A stretch of DNA of 64,000 nucleotides, taken from the NCBI RefSeq assembly GCF_001544355.1, contig NZ_BCQI01000002.1, positions 98,403 to 162,402 on the forward strand. Reading direction: 5' to 3'. How positions within the stretch are numbered: position 1 is the first letter of the stretch; each line of letters begins with the position of its first letter. Position numbers and translations under genes: made by a program. The stretch comes from Alicyclobacillus acidiphilus NBRC 100859 (GTDB lineage: Bacteria; Bacillota; Bacilli; Alicyclobacillales; Alicyclobacillaceae). The notes beneath the pieces are model-generated. The model did no database searches. It was not told where the DNA came from and worked only from the letters and a program-made list of their open reading frames with translations. Shown here in pieces: positions 52,666 to 60,704 of the stretch.

Positions 52666-53370
52666 ATGGTGCAGCCAAGGATTCTCATTGTTGACGACGA
52701 GGAACGGATCCGCCGCTTGGTCCGAATGTATCTGGAACGCAGCGGATTTTCGGTTACAGAGGCGGAAGATGGGCCATCGGCAGTTCAACTCGCTTTATCG
52801 GAGCCTTTCTCGCTGATTGTGCTGGATTTGATGTTGCCGGGACTGGATGGGAGAGATGTGTGCCAACAGATTCGGCAGCACAGCGAGGTTCCTATCATTA
52901 TGTTAACAGCAGCCGGAGACGAGATGAACCGAATTCACGGATTCGAGATCGGCGCTGACGATTACGTGGTAAAACCGTTCAGCCCCCGAGAATTGATCAT
53001 GCGCATCAAGGCGCTGTTGAAGAGAGCGGGTGAAGCGGAGTACGCCCGTACAGATCTGCAGCAAGCTTTGACATTCCCGGAACTCGTCATTCATATTGAC
53101 GCTCGTCGAGTGGAAGTAGAGGGCAAGGAGGTCAGTCTTACGCCCAAAGAGTTTGATTTGCTCGTATATATGGCCCAGCGTCCGGATAAGGTGTTCAACC
53201 GTGAGGAATTGTTGCGCGACGTATGGAACTATCAATTTTATGGCGATCAACGGACGGTCGACACGCATATCAAACGTCTCCGCGAAAAACTTGGCCAGGC
53301 CTCAGCGCTCGTCAGTCAGTACATTGTCACTGTCTGGGGCGTAGGATACAAATTCGAGGTAACCCAGTGA
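52666..53370 (+). CDS. resD: OmpR-family response regulator ResD
   Basis: A 234-residue regulator: receiver domain with phospho-acceptor in IVLDLMLPGLDG, Thr in IMLTAAG, Lys in VVKPFSPRELI; winged-helix output domain with VSLTPKEFDLLVYMAQRP and DQRTVDTHIKRLREKLG. ResD-ResE control anaerobic and respiratory genes in Bacillus; position after rluB supports the name. ATG follows ATACGGAGGTTCAGCC. Confidence 0.9.
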   Translation: MVQPRILIVDDEERIRRLVRMYLERSGFSVTEAEDGPSAVQLALSEPFSLIVLDLMLPGLDGRDVCQQIRQHSEVPIIMLTAAGDEMNRIHGFEIGADDYVVKPFSPRELIMRIKALLKRAGEAEYARTDLQQALTFPELVIHIDARRVEVEGKEVSLTPKEFDLLVYMAQRPDKVFNREELLRDVWNYQFYGDQRTVDTHIKRLREKLGQASALVSQYIVTVWGVGYKFEVTQ

Positions 53371-55112
53371 TTCGAAACAGTGTCGTTACGAAACTTTGGC
53401 TCACGATTGTCGGCATGTTTTTTGTCGTTCAAGCGCTTTTGTCCGTATTTCTTCAGCAGGTCTACAACAAGTACGTCGTGGGTCGGGAGCGCGACAGTTT
53501 AATCCAACTCGCCCAATCGGCGAAAACCATCTTGTCCGATCCGACGGATCGAACGATCAAAGCTGAGGTTGCCAGCGAACTGGCTTCCACTGTGCAGCAG
53601 GCGCAACTGCATTACAGCATTCCCTTCGCGAATGACGCAGACCTCAAGGCGGCGTACGATCGATTGTCCGCAGCGGAGAAGAAAGCTTTTTCACAAGGAA
53701 AGCCCGTCATCGTTCAGCGTGCGGTAAAAGGTGTGGAAGAGGTTTCTGTGTACCTCCAAGTTCCTGTTCCTTCCGGAGCACCCGGCATCGTTACGGTCAG
53801 CCAACAAATGAGTGTCCTTGACGAGCCGTCACGCGAGATGCGGAACTTGATCCTCTTCGATACCATTTTTGGGATCATCCTCGCGACCGGCCTCGCTTTC
53901 GTGGTCTCGAAAAACGTCTCCCGCCCTCTGATTGAAATGAATCGCGCCGCCGAGGAAATGGCACTCGGCAGGTATCGGCAGCGGGTCGCCGTCGTGACCG
54001 GTGACGAAGTTGGCATGCTGGGCAAGACGTTTAACGCATTGGCGGAAGAGCTTGCGAATACAATTCAGGAACTGTCAAACGAACGAGAAGGACTGCAGGG
54101 CATCCTGTCGTCGTTGCAAGACGGCGTTGTGGCCACCGATATGCAAGGACGTGTCACGCTGGCCAATCCACCCGCGCTGCGCCGGCTTCGCACGTTGTCC
54201 GTGGCCGATCACGGCGTCGTCGACATGGACCTTCTGCCAGAGAGATTGATGCGCCTGTTCGATCAGGTCACCAATCTCCAAGCACCCGTGTTTCGCGAGG
54301 AACAGTGGGAAGGACGAACCATGGCCGTCACCATGCTGCCCCTGTATGAACCGGATGGCGTACATTTGCGAGGGACGCTTTCAGTGCTCCGGGATATCAC
54401 GGAGGAGCGGCGGCTGGATCGGCTGCGGAAAGATTTTATCGCAAACGTCTCGCACGAACTTCGCACGCCGCTCAGTATGATGCAGGGGTACGCGGAAGCG
54501 TTGCTGGACGATATCTCCGACGATCCGGTCCTTCGCCGGGAATTGACCGAGATCATCCACGACGAATCGCTTCGTATGAAGCGCCTTGTCAATGACCTTT
54601 TGGACTTGGCGCAGTTGGAGAGCGGACAGTTCCAAATGAAACTTGAGCCTGTCGACTTGACGCAAATGGTTCGCCGTGTGGCGCGTAAATTCCAAGCGTT
54701 GGCCGCTGAAGGAAACGTTGAATTCATCGTCTCGTCGGGCGATGAAGAAGTTCTTGTGCTGCTCGACGAAGATCGGATGGAGCAAGTGTTTACGAATCTC
54801 TTGGACAACGCGTTCCGACACACGGAACAAGGGCAGATTCTGTTTGCTTTCGACGTCAGGGGCGATTACGCCTATGTGCGCATTCGCGATACCGGAGCAG
54901 GCATTCCGGCGGAAGACCTGCCATACATCTTCGAACGTTTCTATAAAGCGGACAAGGCCCGTACGCGAACCGGTTCAGGAACTGGTCTCGGATTAGCGAT
55001 TGCCAGACAGATCGTGATGGAGCATAACGGCGACATTCTTGTGGAAAGTCAATATGGGGAAGGCACCACATTCACTGTGGTCTTACCCACTGCACAGACA
55101 TCATCTTCGTGA
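53367..55112 (+). CDS. resE: Sensor histidine kinase ResE
   Basis: A 581-residue membrane kinase: two membrane helices (about 10-30 and 168-188) enclose an extracytoplasmic sensor; then a HAMP domain (about 188-245), a PAS-like domain (about 258-365), the H-box FIANVSHELRTPLSMMQGY, and ATPase boxes FTNLLDNAFRHTE, DTGAGIPAEDLPYIFERFY and GTGLGLAIARQIV. GTG 53367 overlaps the resD stop in GTGA. The resABC cytochrome maturation genes that precede resDE in Bacillus are missing. Confidence 0.92.
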   Translation: MIRNSVVTKLWLTIVGMFFVVQALLSVFLQQVYNKYVVGRERDSLIQLAQSAKTILSDPTDRTIKAEVASELASTVQQAQLHYSIPFANDADLKAAYDRLSAAEKKAFSQGKPVIVQRAVKGVEEVSVYLQVPVPSGAPGIVTVSQQMSVLDEPSREMRNLILFDTIFGIILATGLAFVVSKNVSRPLIEMNRAAEEMALGRYRQRVAVVTGDEVGMLGKTFNALAEELANTIQELSNEREGLQGILSSLQDGVVATDMQGRVTLANPPALRRLRTLSVADHGVVDMDLLPERLMRLFDQVTNLQAPVFREEQWEGRTMAVTMLPLYEPDGVHLRGTLSVLRDITEERRLDRLRKDFIANVSHELRTPLSMMQGYAEALLDDISDDPVLRRELTEIIHDESLRMKRLVNDLLDLAQLESGQFQMKLEPVDLTQMVRRVARKFQALAAEGNVEFIVSSGDEEVLVLLDEDRMEQVFTNLLDNAFRHTEQGQILFAFDVRGDYAYVRIRDTGAGIPAEDLPYIFERFYKADKARTRTGSGTGLGLAIARQIVMEHNGDILVESQYGEGTTFTVVLPTAQTSSS

Positions 55113-55129
55113 AGGCGGGTGTTGCACCG

Positions 55130-55297
55130 ATGGGTTGGGTATACTACTTGAGCTTGGTCAACACGAAATTTCAAGCTGATTGCCTTGCCGCCCGTCTTGA
55201 AGCGGGGACTTGGTGGATGCCGAAGCGACCTCCCAAATATGTGGGCGTATATCAGACGTCACGCGGTCGATATGGCGTGAAAGTGCTGTGGGATTGA
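55130..55297 (+). CDS. Unknown 55-residue protein, paralogue of the one at 58800
   Basis: A small soluble protein, MGWVYYLSLVNTKFQADCLA to the end KYVGVYQTSRGRYGVKVLWD. It aligns over its length with the 57-residue protein at 58800 (shared M-x-WVY at the start and V-x-VY-x-T-x-RG-x-YGV at the end). Predicted order is strand, helix, strand hairpin, like a tiny beta-alpha-beta-beta unit. It starts 17 nt after resE, with a GGCGGGTG-type site; a GTG at 55109 inside resE is another option. I recognise no family. Confidence 0.65.
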   Translation: MGWVYYLSLVNTKFQADCLAARLEAGTWWMPKRPPKYVGVYQTSRGRYGVKVLWD

Positions 55298-55367
55298 CAG
55301 CAACGCCCCTCGTTCTGGTGTCCTTGTTTGCCGTACAAGGGGCACATCGTTTCACGGTTCAGTCGTT

Positions 55368-55775
55368 TTAGAGCATATCGCCTGCCTGCAGACGGTGCCG
55401 TTCCGAAAGCAAGTCGATCAGCATTTTCAACAGCGACGTATCCTCTTCGGAAAGCTTGCTCATTTGCTGTGCGGCTTCAAGGTAAGGGTAGGCGGCTTCA
55501 TTCAAAATGAAGTTTTGCATGTCCCAAGGCAGTTCCTCCGTTGAGTTGCGGATCCTTGGCGCTACGAACTCACGTGTCGAATCACACAGGGCGTGGAGTG
55601 GAACGCCAAGCGCGCTTGCGATACGTTGCGCATATTCGAGCGACGGATGGCGCAAACCTCGTTCGATGGAGGAAATGTGTGGTGTAGAAATACCGGACCT
55701 CATCGACAATTCCTGTTGTGACCACGATCTTGCGACGCGAGTTGCTCGAACACGGCTACCAAATGATTCTTTCAT
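55368..55775 (-). CDS. XRE-family transcriptional regulator
   Basis: A 135-residue protein with an N-terminal helix-turn-helix (about residues 5-60: SRVRATRVARSWSQQELSMR, then GISTPHISSIERGLRHPSLE) and a helical C-terminal part (about 85-130) that may mediate dimerisation. ATG 55775 has GGAGGATTGTCG upstream on the minus strand. It is divergent from the sirtuin-like gene; repeats between them look like its binding sites. Target genes unknown. Confidence 0.9.
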   Translation of the reverse strand: MKESFGSRVRATRVARSWSQQELSMRSGISTPHISSIERGLRHPSLEYAQRIASALGVPLHALCDSTREFVAPRIRNSTEELPWDMQNFILNEAAYPYLEAAQQMSKLSEEDTSLLKMLIDLLSERHRLQAGDML

Positions 55776-55792
55776 CGACAATCCTCCCAAAA

Positions 55793-55860
55793 TTCCAATA
55801 TAAAGGGTGATACTGTCAATATAGAGCGAAAGTTGTTTTCTTGTAAATACAATATTGGAA
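55793..55860. promoter_or_regulatory. Operator-like CAATAT repeats between XRE gene and sirtuin gene
   Basis: CAATAT occurs at 55796, 55817 and 55850, the first two 21 bases (two helical turns) apart. TTCCAATAT (55793-55801) and ATATTGGAA (55852-55860) form an inverted repeat. The stretch is much more AT-rich than its surroundings, as expected of a shared control region. Confidence 0.5.
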
Positions 55861-55893
55861 ATTATGATTAATATTTTGAATAGGTGTTTTCAT

Positions 55894-56586
55894 ATGCTCT
55901 ATCATTGTGATGGACCGGTATCCTATAATTTGGTGAACACAATTCGGATGAACCAGCGTCGTGCAAACGATATCATTGCCGTCACTGGCGCCGGCATCAG
56001 TGTGGAAAGCGGACTGCCGGTTGGAGAGAACAGCGTGCTTGGACTGCCGCTGCCTGAATTCTTTCGGACAGCCGTGTGGATGCGCGACCCAGCGTTCGCA
56101 TATCGAGTCTTGCGCAGTATGCTTCGCGACTGGCGCGGTGCATCGCCCAATCTGGCGCACAGAGTGCTCGCGAAAGCGAATGTGCGGATTATCACCCAGA
56201 ATATCGATGGATTGCACAGAGACGCTGGTACAAAGCACCTGATTGAATTGCACGGAAATCTGCGTGAGCTCAGCTGTCGGACCTGCGGTGCAGTGTTTCC
56301 AAGTTCATACACATTCGATGTCCAGATCGATGTGCCGATCTGTCCGACGTGCAACAGCATATTGCTGCCGGGTGTGGTGCTGGAAGGCGAAGAAGTTCGT
56401 CACGTAGCCCGCGCCATGGAATGGGTGCTCGATTCGCGCCTGCTGTTGGTGATTGGGACGGAATTGAACATGGATCCGGTGCGCCGCCTTCGGGAAGCGT
56501 GTCAACAAAATGCGGGAGATGTGGTGTGGATCACTTCCGACGCCGAATCATGGGTCAATGCTCTGTTCAGCGAATATCGAAGCTAA
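55894..56586 (+). CDS. Sirtuin-family protein with altered NAD-site motifs
   Basis: A 230-residue Sir2-fold protein. Conserved: VTGAGISVESG (residues 30-40), ITQNIDGLHRDAG, catalytic His120 in ELHGN, and zinc cysteines 128, 131, 150 and 153. Changed: PDFR after the first loop is PVGENS, the FGE motif is LEGEE, and GTSLxVxP is GTELNMDP. Classical sirtuins use these for NAD, so deacylase activity may be altered or lost. ATG 55894 with a weak AGGTG is preferred; the frame is open to 55855. It faces an XRE regulator, and the region is AT-rich, suggesting acquisition. Confidence 0.82.
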   Translation: MLYHCDGPVSYNLVNTIRMNQRRANDIIAVTGAGISVESGLPVGENSVLGLPLPEFFRTAVWMRDPAFAYRVLRSMLRDWRGASPNLAHRVLAKANVRIITQNIDGLHRDAGTKHLIELHGNLRELSCRTCGAVFPSSYTFDVQIDVPICPTCNSILLPGVVLEGEEVRHVARAMEWVLDSRLLLVIGTELNMDPVRRLREACQQNAGDVVWITSDAESWVNALFSEYRS

Positions 56587-56720
56587 TTTTGCGGACAAAA
56601 CCTCCAATTGGTGATATAATTTTACAAAAAATCTCGAATTTTGTTGAGAAAACAGGGAGAATGCTATTTCCTTCTCTTCAAAGCTTCGCTATAATGACTA
56701 CAGACTTTCCCATATTCCTA

Positions 56721-56770
56721 TGCAAAATTGCCCCCTAATCCGGTTGGTTTACCAAAGGGGGCAATTTGCA
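56721..56770 (+). promoter_or_regulatory. Long hairpin covering the ribosome site of the next gene
   Basis: TGCAAAATTGCCCCC (56721-56735) pairs with GGGGGCAATTTGCA (56757-56770), one bulged A, around a 21-base loop. The right arm includes the AAAGGGGG ribosome site and the A of the ATG start. Two TATAAT elements (56615 and 56690) lie upstream. Confidence 0.6.
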
Positions 56771-57186
56771 TGATATGCAGACTTATTCATCGGACCGAGG
56801 GATGTTTCTTGGCAGACAACATGGCACATTACGCACTCGTATTGGAAGCTAGTCGCAAATCAAAAGCCATACGTCACGTGTATGAAGTCCTGCGAGCTCG
56901 AAACAAATCGCCTCTGGCAGAGCCGAGCATTCAGTTTGGAGACATCGTGGGTATCGATGGAATTCGGGTCGATCCGCAGGAGCGATATCGAATTCTGAAT
57001 CTCCGGATTCACGATGAACATTTGAGTCCGTACTTTCATACCAACATGAACCTGTTTCAAATGTTGATGATCGACGAAGAGACAGAAATGAACCTCTACC
57101 GAGGCGATAGAGGTTGGTTGCTTGCATTTGCCGGCCTGTCTTCAGGTCCTCAGCCATTCGGTCAAAACGGCTTTGACTTACGCTAG
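56770..57186 (+). CDS. Unknown protein, possible translational control by hairpin
   Basis: From ATG 56770 the product has 138 residues; a later ATG at 56821 would give 121. It has no signal or membrane helix. Basic in the first third (LEASRKSKAIRHVYEVLRAR) and acidic later (LMIDEETEMNLYRGDRGW). I recognise no family. It ends nine bases before the convergent PrsW gene. Base use is normal enough to suggest a coding gene, but the start is unsure. Confidence 0.6.
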   Translation: MICRLIHRTEGCFLADNMAHYALVLEASRKSKAIRHVYEVLRARNKSPLAEPSIQFGDIVGIDGIRVDPQERYRILNLRIHDEHLSPYFHTNMNLFQMLMIDEETEMNLYRGDRGWLLAFAGLSSGPQPFGQNGFDLR

Positions 57187-57195
57187 GAACCGTCC

Positions 57196-57858
57196 TTACG
57201 CGAATTGACGATTTCCCATTCGACGGGCTCTTCGCAGAATCAGAATAGAAATCTCGACCATGAGGAGCAATAAACCAGCCAAGACCGCGTCGGATGCAAG
57301 CGTCGACGATAGGGCGAATGTGTCATAGGTGCCGTGCGCAACCGCGGGTACTACATAGGCCAGCGCTTTATTGCGTCCGTCGAACCGCGCTCGTCCGAAA
57401 TAGTACCCCATGATGATTGCGAACATGAAATGGGCGGGGACAGCGGTTACGGATCGCACGACAGCCGTGGTAAACCCGGAACTGGTCACGTACATGATGT
57501 TTTCGACGGTCGCGAATCCGAGGCCAATCGCTGCGGCGTATACGATGCAATCCATTCGATTCCGAATGAGCTTGCTGTGCAACAGCCCGCGATCGAAGAT
57601 GGCGGCTTTCAAGAACTCCTCAATCATGCCAGCGACGAAGAACGCTGTGACCAGTCGCCCCTGAAAGCCGCCCAGGGAGAAACCTGGAGAGGCCATCGTG
57701 ATTCGTTCAATCAGGCCGGCCGGAAATACAATCGCCGCGCCGAGGATGAAAAATCGCAGGACATATCTCTTCGGCTCGGGGTGCAATTGGTCTCGCGTAT
57801 AGATGAAAATGAGCAAGAGCAGTCCGGGAATCATGGCCAATCCAACGTACAACAACAT
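57196..57858 (-). CDS. prsW: PrsW family intramembrane metalloprotease
   Basis: A 220-residue membrane protein of about seven helices, the same length as Bacillus PrsW, which starts cleavage of anti-sigma factor RsiW under envelope stress. The motifs are GMIEEFLKAAIF (Glu pair), GLGFATVENI, HFMFAIIMGYY and AVAHGTYDTF. ATG 57858 has AAAAGGGG eight bases upstream; the frame is open to 57915 but that GTG has no site. No sigma-W or rsiW gene is nearby. Confidence 0.93.
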   Translation of the reverse strand: MLLYVGLAMIPGLLLLIFIYTRDQLHPEPKRYVLRFFILGAAIVFPAGLIERITMASPGFSLGGFQGRLVTAFFVAGMIEEFLKAAIFDRGLLHSKLIRNRMDCIVYAAAIGLGFATVENIMYVTSSGFTTAVVRSVTAVPAHFMFAIIMGYYFGRARFDGRNKALAYVVPAVAHGTYDTFALSSTLASDAVLAGLLLLMVEISILILRRARRMGNRQFA

Positions 57859-57928
57859 GCGCAGAACCCCTTTTTTCAGATCGAGAAGATGGGCAACATC
57901 TGTAGTTTGATTCACGGAGGTTCAAATT

Positions 57929-58729
57929 ATGTTGAAAGGCGACATTCGGGAGCTAAATCAAACGTACGCAAGTCCGGTCGAATACGAACTCTGTCTGACC
58001 ACACAATCGGAGCCTGTCAATACGTGGATTGGCCGCGAGGTCCACATCGAGTTCACCGGTGTGCGCCGATGCATCGCGTGTGGACGGACTGCGAAAAAGC
58101 TGTTTCAAAACGGCTACTGCTTTCCTTGCGTAACGTCATTGGCAGAGTGCGACTTGTGTATTGTCAAACCGCACGAATGTCACTATCACCAAGGAACATG
58201 CCGCGACGAAACGTTCGCGAAAACGCACTGCATGATCCCTCATTACGTGTATCTTGCATGGAGCAGCGGATTCAAGGTTGGACTTACGCGCAAAGGGCGC
58301 CAATTGAAGCGTTGGATGGACCAGGGAGCGACGGCGGCGGTCGTGATCGCGGAAGCACCGACCCGTAAGCAGGCCGGCGAACTGGAAATGGAAATCGCGA
58401 AGTTTATGCCGGACAAGACAGATTGGCGCAAGATGCTGAAAGAGGAATCAAGACCTGAGACGACCTTGCACGCGCTGCGGGAGCAGGTTATCGAGCGTTT
58501 GGACCGCGCCTACCATTCGTTTCTTATCGAAGACGAGGCACAGGCGTATGAGTTTGAATATCCGCGCAGTCCATCGTTTCAAGTGAGTCTGAAGTCGATC
58601 AATTTGGACAAGTCCCCGATTTTCACCGGTACCTTATTTGGCATCAAGGGGCAGTATCTCTTATTTGATACGGGTGTTCTCAATGTGAAAAAGTACGGTG
58701 GATATGAGGTTGTCATCGACGTGAGTTGA
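57929..58729 (+). CDS. DUF2797 family protein
   Basis: A 266-residue protein with zinc-binding-like cysteines (RRCIACGRTAKKLFQNGYCF, then CDLCIVKPHECHYHQGTC) and the segment HYVYLAWSSGFKVGLTRKGR, which resembles a GIY-YIG-like core. The family (DUF2797) has no established function; nucleic-acid work is possible. ATG follows CACGGAGGTTCAAATT and is divergent from prsW. Confidence 0.85.
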   Translation: MLKGDIRELNQTYASPVEYELCLTTQSEPVNTWIGREVHIEFTGVRRCIACGRTAKKLFQNGYCFPCVTSLAECDLCIVKPHECHYHQGTCRDETFAKTHCMIPHYVYLAWSSGFKVGLTRKGRQLKRWMDQGATAAVVIAEAPTRKQAGELEMEIAKFMPDKTDWRKMLKEESRPETTLHALREQVIERLDRAYHSFLIEDEAQAYEFEYPRSPSFQVSLKSINLDKSPIFTGTLFGIKGQYLLFDTGVLNVKKYGGYEVVIDVS

Positions 58730-58799
58730 TCGAACCCCCGGACGCCAACTCATGATCCCGCTTCCCCTGGGTAAACTAGCTCGGCAAGGGGGAAGAAGA

Positions 58800-58973
58800 A
58801 TGGCATGGGTTTATGAAGCGCGTCTGTACGATTCGAAGTCGGTAGCGTCCTACGTGGCCATGTGCATTCGGGACGATTATCTGCTGAACGGGACGTTGGA
58901 TTTGCGCGTGCAGGTCTATAAGACGAAACGGGGCAACTACGGCGTACGCTATCGGAAGGACATGGCGATGTAA
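58800..58973 (+). CDS. Unknown 57-residue protein, paralogue of the one at 55130
   Basis: A small soluble protein: MAWVYEARLYDSKSVASYVA to VQVYKTKRGNYGVRYRKDMAM. It aligns with the 55-residue protein at 55130. Start ATG 58800 follows AAGGGGGAAGAAGA; an in-frame ATG at 58752 has no ribosome site. It lies 70 nt after the DUF2797 gene. Function unknown. Confidence 0.72.
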   Translation: MAWVYEARLYDSKSVASYVAMCIRDDYLLNGTLDLRVQVYKTKRGNYGVRYRKDMAM

Positions 58974-59101
58974 GTTGCGCGGTTCGGTCTGCGGGTGTTC
59001 GCCTTGCCGGAGCATCTCACACGAAGCGCTCCCTGAGAATACAATGTACAACGTCAAGTCGTGGCTGATGGCGACTTTTGTTGTTCTTAGGGGTGACGCA
59101 C

Positions 59102-59809
59102 ATGAAGAAGGCACAGTCGCTCGCATCCAAGCGGAGCGCAAGCGGTTCAATCCCAAACTTTGTCAGGTTGGTTGAACGATATAAGAAGTCTGTCCTAGGG
59201 ATCGAGGTCGTCCAGTTACCTTATCGGGAACGAACGATGATTTTGCCATGGGATCGCCCTGCTGGGCGGTCAGGGCGATCCGCGTTGAACATCGGTACAG
59301 GGTTCGTGTTTCATCCCAAAGGATACATTTTGACCAATGAGCATGTCGTCTCTGAGGCTGATCGCATCATGCTGCGGGCGTTCGGCAAAAAAGAGCCGAT
59401 TCAGGCGGAGGTGGTTGGGCGCGATCGCCGGCACGACATCGCCGTCTTGCGCGCCGACATCGATATTCCCTCGCCTGTACTCCGTTTGGGCCACAGCAAG
59501 GACGTCCGAGTGGGGGAATGGGTGCTTGCCATCGGTTCGCCGCTCGGCTTGGACCACACGGTGACCGTGGGCATCGTATCCGCCAAAAACCGACCGCTGC
59601 AGATTGGAGACAGGGATTACCCGAACCTGATCCAGACGGACGCCGCCATCAATCGTGGAAACAGCGGCGGTCCGTTGATCAACTTGCGCGGCGAAGTGGT
59701 TGGCATGAATACCGCCGTATCGCAAAGTTCACAAGGAATAGGCTTTGCCATCAGCGCGGATGTGCTGCGCAAGCGCGTGAACGAAATCCTCGGAGAATCC
59801 ATATCGTAG
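59102..59809 (+). CDS. Trypsin-like serine protease, HtrA-type without PDZ or membrane helix
   Basis: A 235-residue protease domain with the full triad: His in LTNEHVVSEAD, Asp in RRHDIAVLRAD, Ser in NRGNSGGPLINLRGEVVGMN. Bacterial HtrA normally adds a membrane anchor and one or more PDZ domains; both are absent, and the N-terminus (MKKAQSLASKRSASGS) is basic with no signal peptide, so it should be cytosolic. ATG 59102 is preceded by TAGGGGTGACGCAC. Substrates unknown; the stop is 99 nt before the rhodanese gene. Confidence 0.9.
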   Translation: MKKAQSLASKRSASGSIPNFVRLVERYKKSVLGIEVVQLPYRERTMILPWDRPAGRSGRSALNIGTGFVFHPKGYILTNEHVVSEADRIMLRAFGKKEPIQAEVVGRDRRHDIAVLRADIDIPSPVLRLGHSKDVRVGEWVLAIGSPLGLDHTVTVGIVSAKNRPLQIGDRDYPNLIQTDAAINRGNSGGPLINLRGEVVGMNTAVSQSSQGIGFAISADVLRKRVNEILGESIS

Positions 59810-59908
59810 GCCGATCACTGTGCGGTGTGTTAACATGATAGGTGTACTGTATGTCAGGCAAATTTCTGGCCTGAAAACCTATGTCGTTCACGCACGGAGG
59901 TCGCAAAC

Positions 59909-60217
59909 ATGTCAGGCGAAATTGCCCAATATGGCCCAGATGAGTTGAAGGAAATTCTCGCGGAAGGTCGGATGCAGGTGATCGACGTCCGCACCCCAGA
60001 AGAATATGCGGAAGGGCATATTCCTGGTGTTCCGCTGAAACCGATGCAAGAGGTCGCTGAGTGGATGAACGATCTCGATCCCTCACAACCGTATGTGTTC
60101 GTCTGCCGCAGCGGCAACCGTTCACAGCGGGTCGCAGAGTTCCTGCAAGCCAATGGATTCACGAACGTCGCGAACTATCGCGGCGGTATGTTGGTCTGGG
60201 ACGGAGAGCTGGAGTAA
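59909..60217 (+). CDS. Single-domain rhodanese (sulfurtransferase)
   Basis: A 102-residue rhodanese domain with the active-site loop VCRSGNRSQRVAEFL; VIDVRTPEEYAEGHIPG is the CH2A-type motif before it. The active Cys carries persulfide sulfur. ATG follows CACGGAGGTCGCAAAC. Its 3' end overlaps a convergent minus-strand gene by 43 nt. Confidence 0.95.
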   Translation: MSGEIAQYGPDELKEILAEGRMQVIDVRTPEEYAEGHIPGVPLKPMQEVAEWMNDLDPSQPYVFVCRSGNRSQRVAEFLQANGFTNVANYRGGMLVWDGELE

Positions 60218-60543
60218 CGCTGCAGAAAGAACAGCTGCCTCGGATTTTGTGAATACCAAGTATCGAGAACGGCCTCGACACTCCATGTGTCGGGGTCTAA
60301 TCGTTTTTGGACGTCGTTTGTCACATCGCGAATTCGAACGTACAACCCTTGTTCCCGGACGCCTTCAACGAGATCGTCCCAACCATGGCGCATGCACGTT
60401 CGACGCAAGAAATTGTGCCTGGCGCTTTCACTGTATATCAGAAAATTCCCATTATGTAAAAGCAAGACGACGCCGGATGGCGTAAAGATGTAATCCCCTT
60501 GCTCTTCAATGCTGGCTTCGAAGATCCGTGTGATTTTTGCCAC
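60175..60543 (-). CDS. Unknown 122-residue protein
   Basis: GTG 60543 is preceded by GGGGGGTTGTTGA on the minus strand. The product (AKITRIFEASIEEQGDYIFT onward) has mixed strands and helices, no membrane segment, and a late stretch DVTNDVQKRLDPDTWSVEAV. I recognise no family. It overlaps the rhodanese 3' end convergently, which lowers confidence in its last 14 codons but not in the gene as a whole. Confidence 0.6.
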   Translation of the reverse strand: MAKITRIFEASIEEQGDYIFTPSGVVLLLHNGNFLIYSESARHNFLRRTCMRHGWDDLVEGVREQGLYVRIRDVTNDVQKRLDPDTWSVEAVLDTWYSQNPRQLFFLQRYSSSPSQTNIPPR

Positions 60544-60704
60544 TCAACAACCCCCCAATTGGATTCCACTCTACGTCATGATGTCCTGACCCGCAAGTCC
60601 AACGCCACCCGTGAGGCGGGCTTCAGACCAGTTCCGATGGGCTGGGCATCCGTCGTCAAAGGCAAGTGCCAGCGTTCATACGATGGGCTGAAGGGGGCTA
60701 TCTT

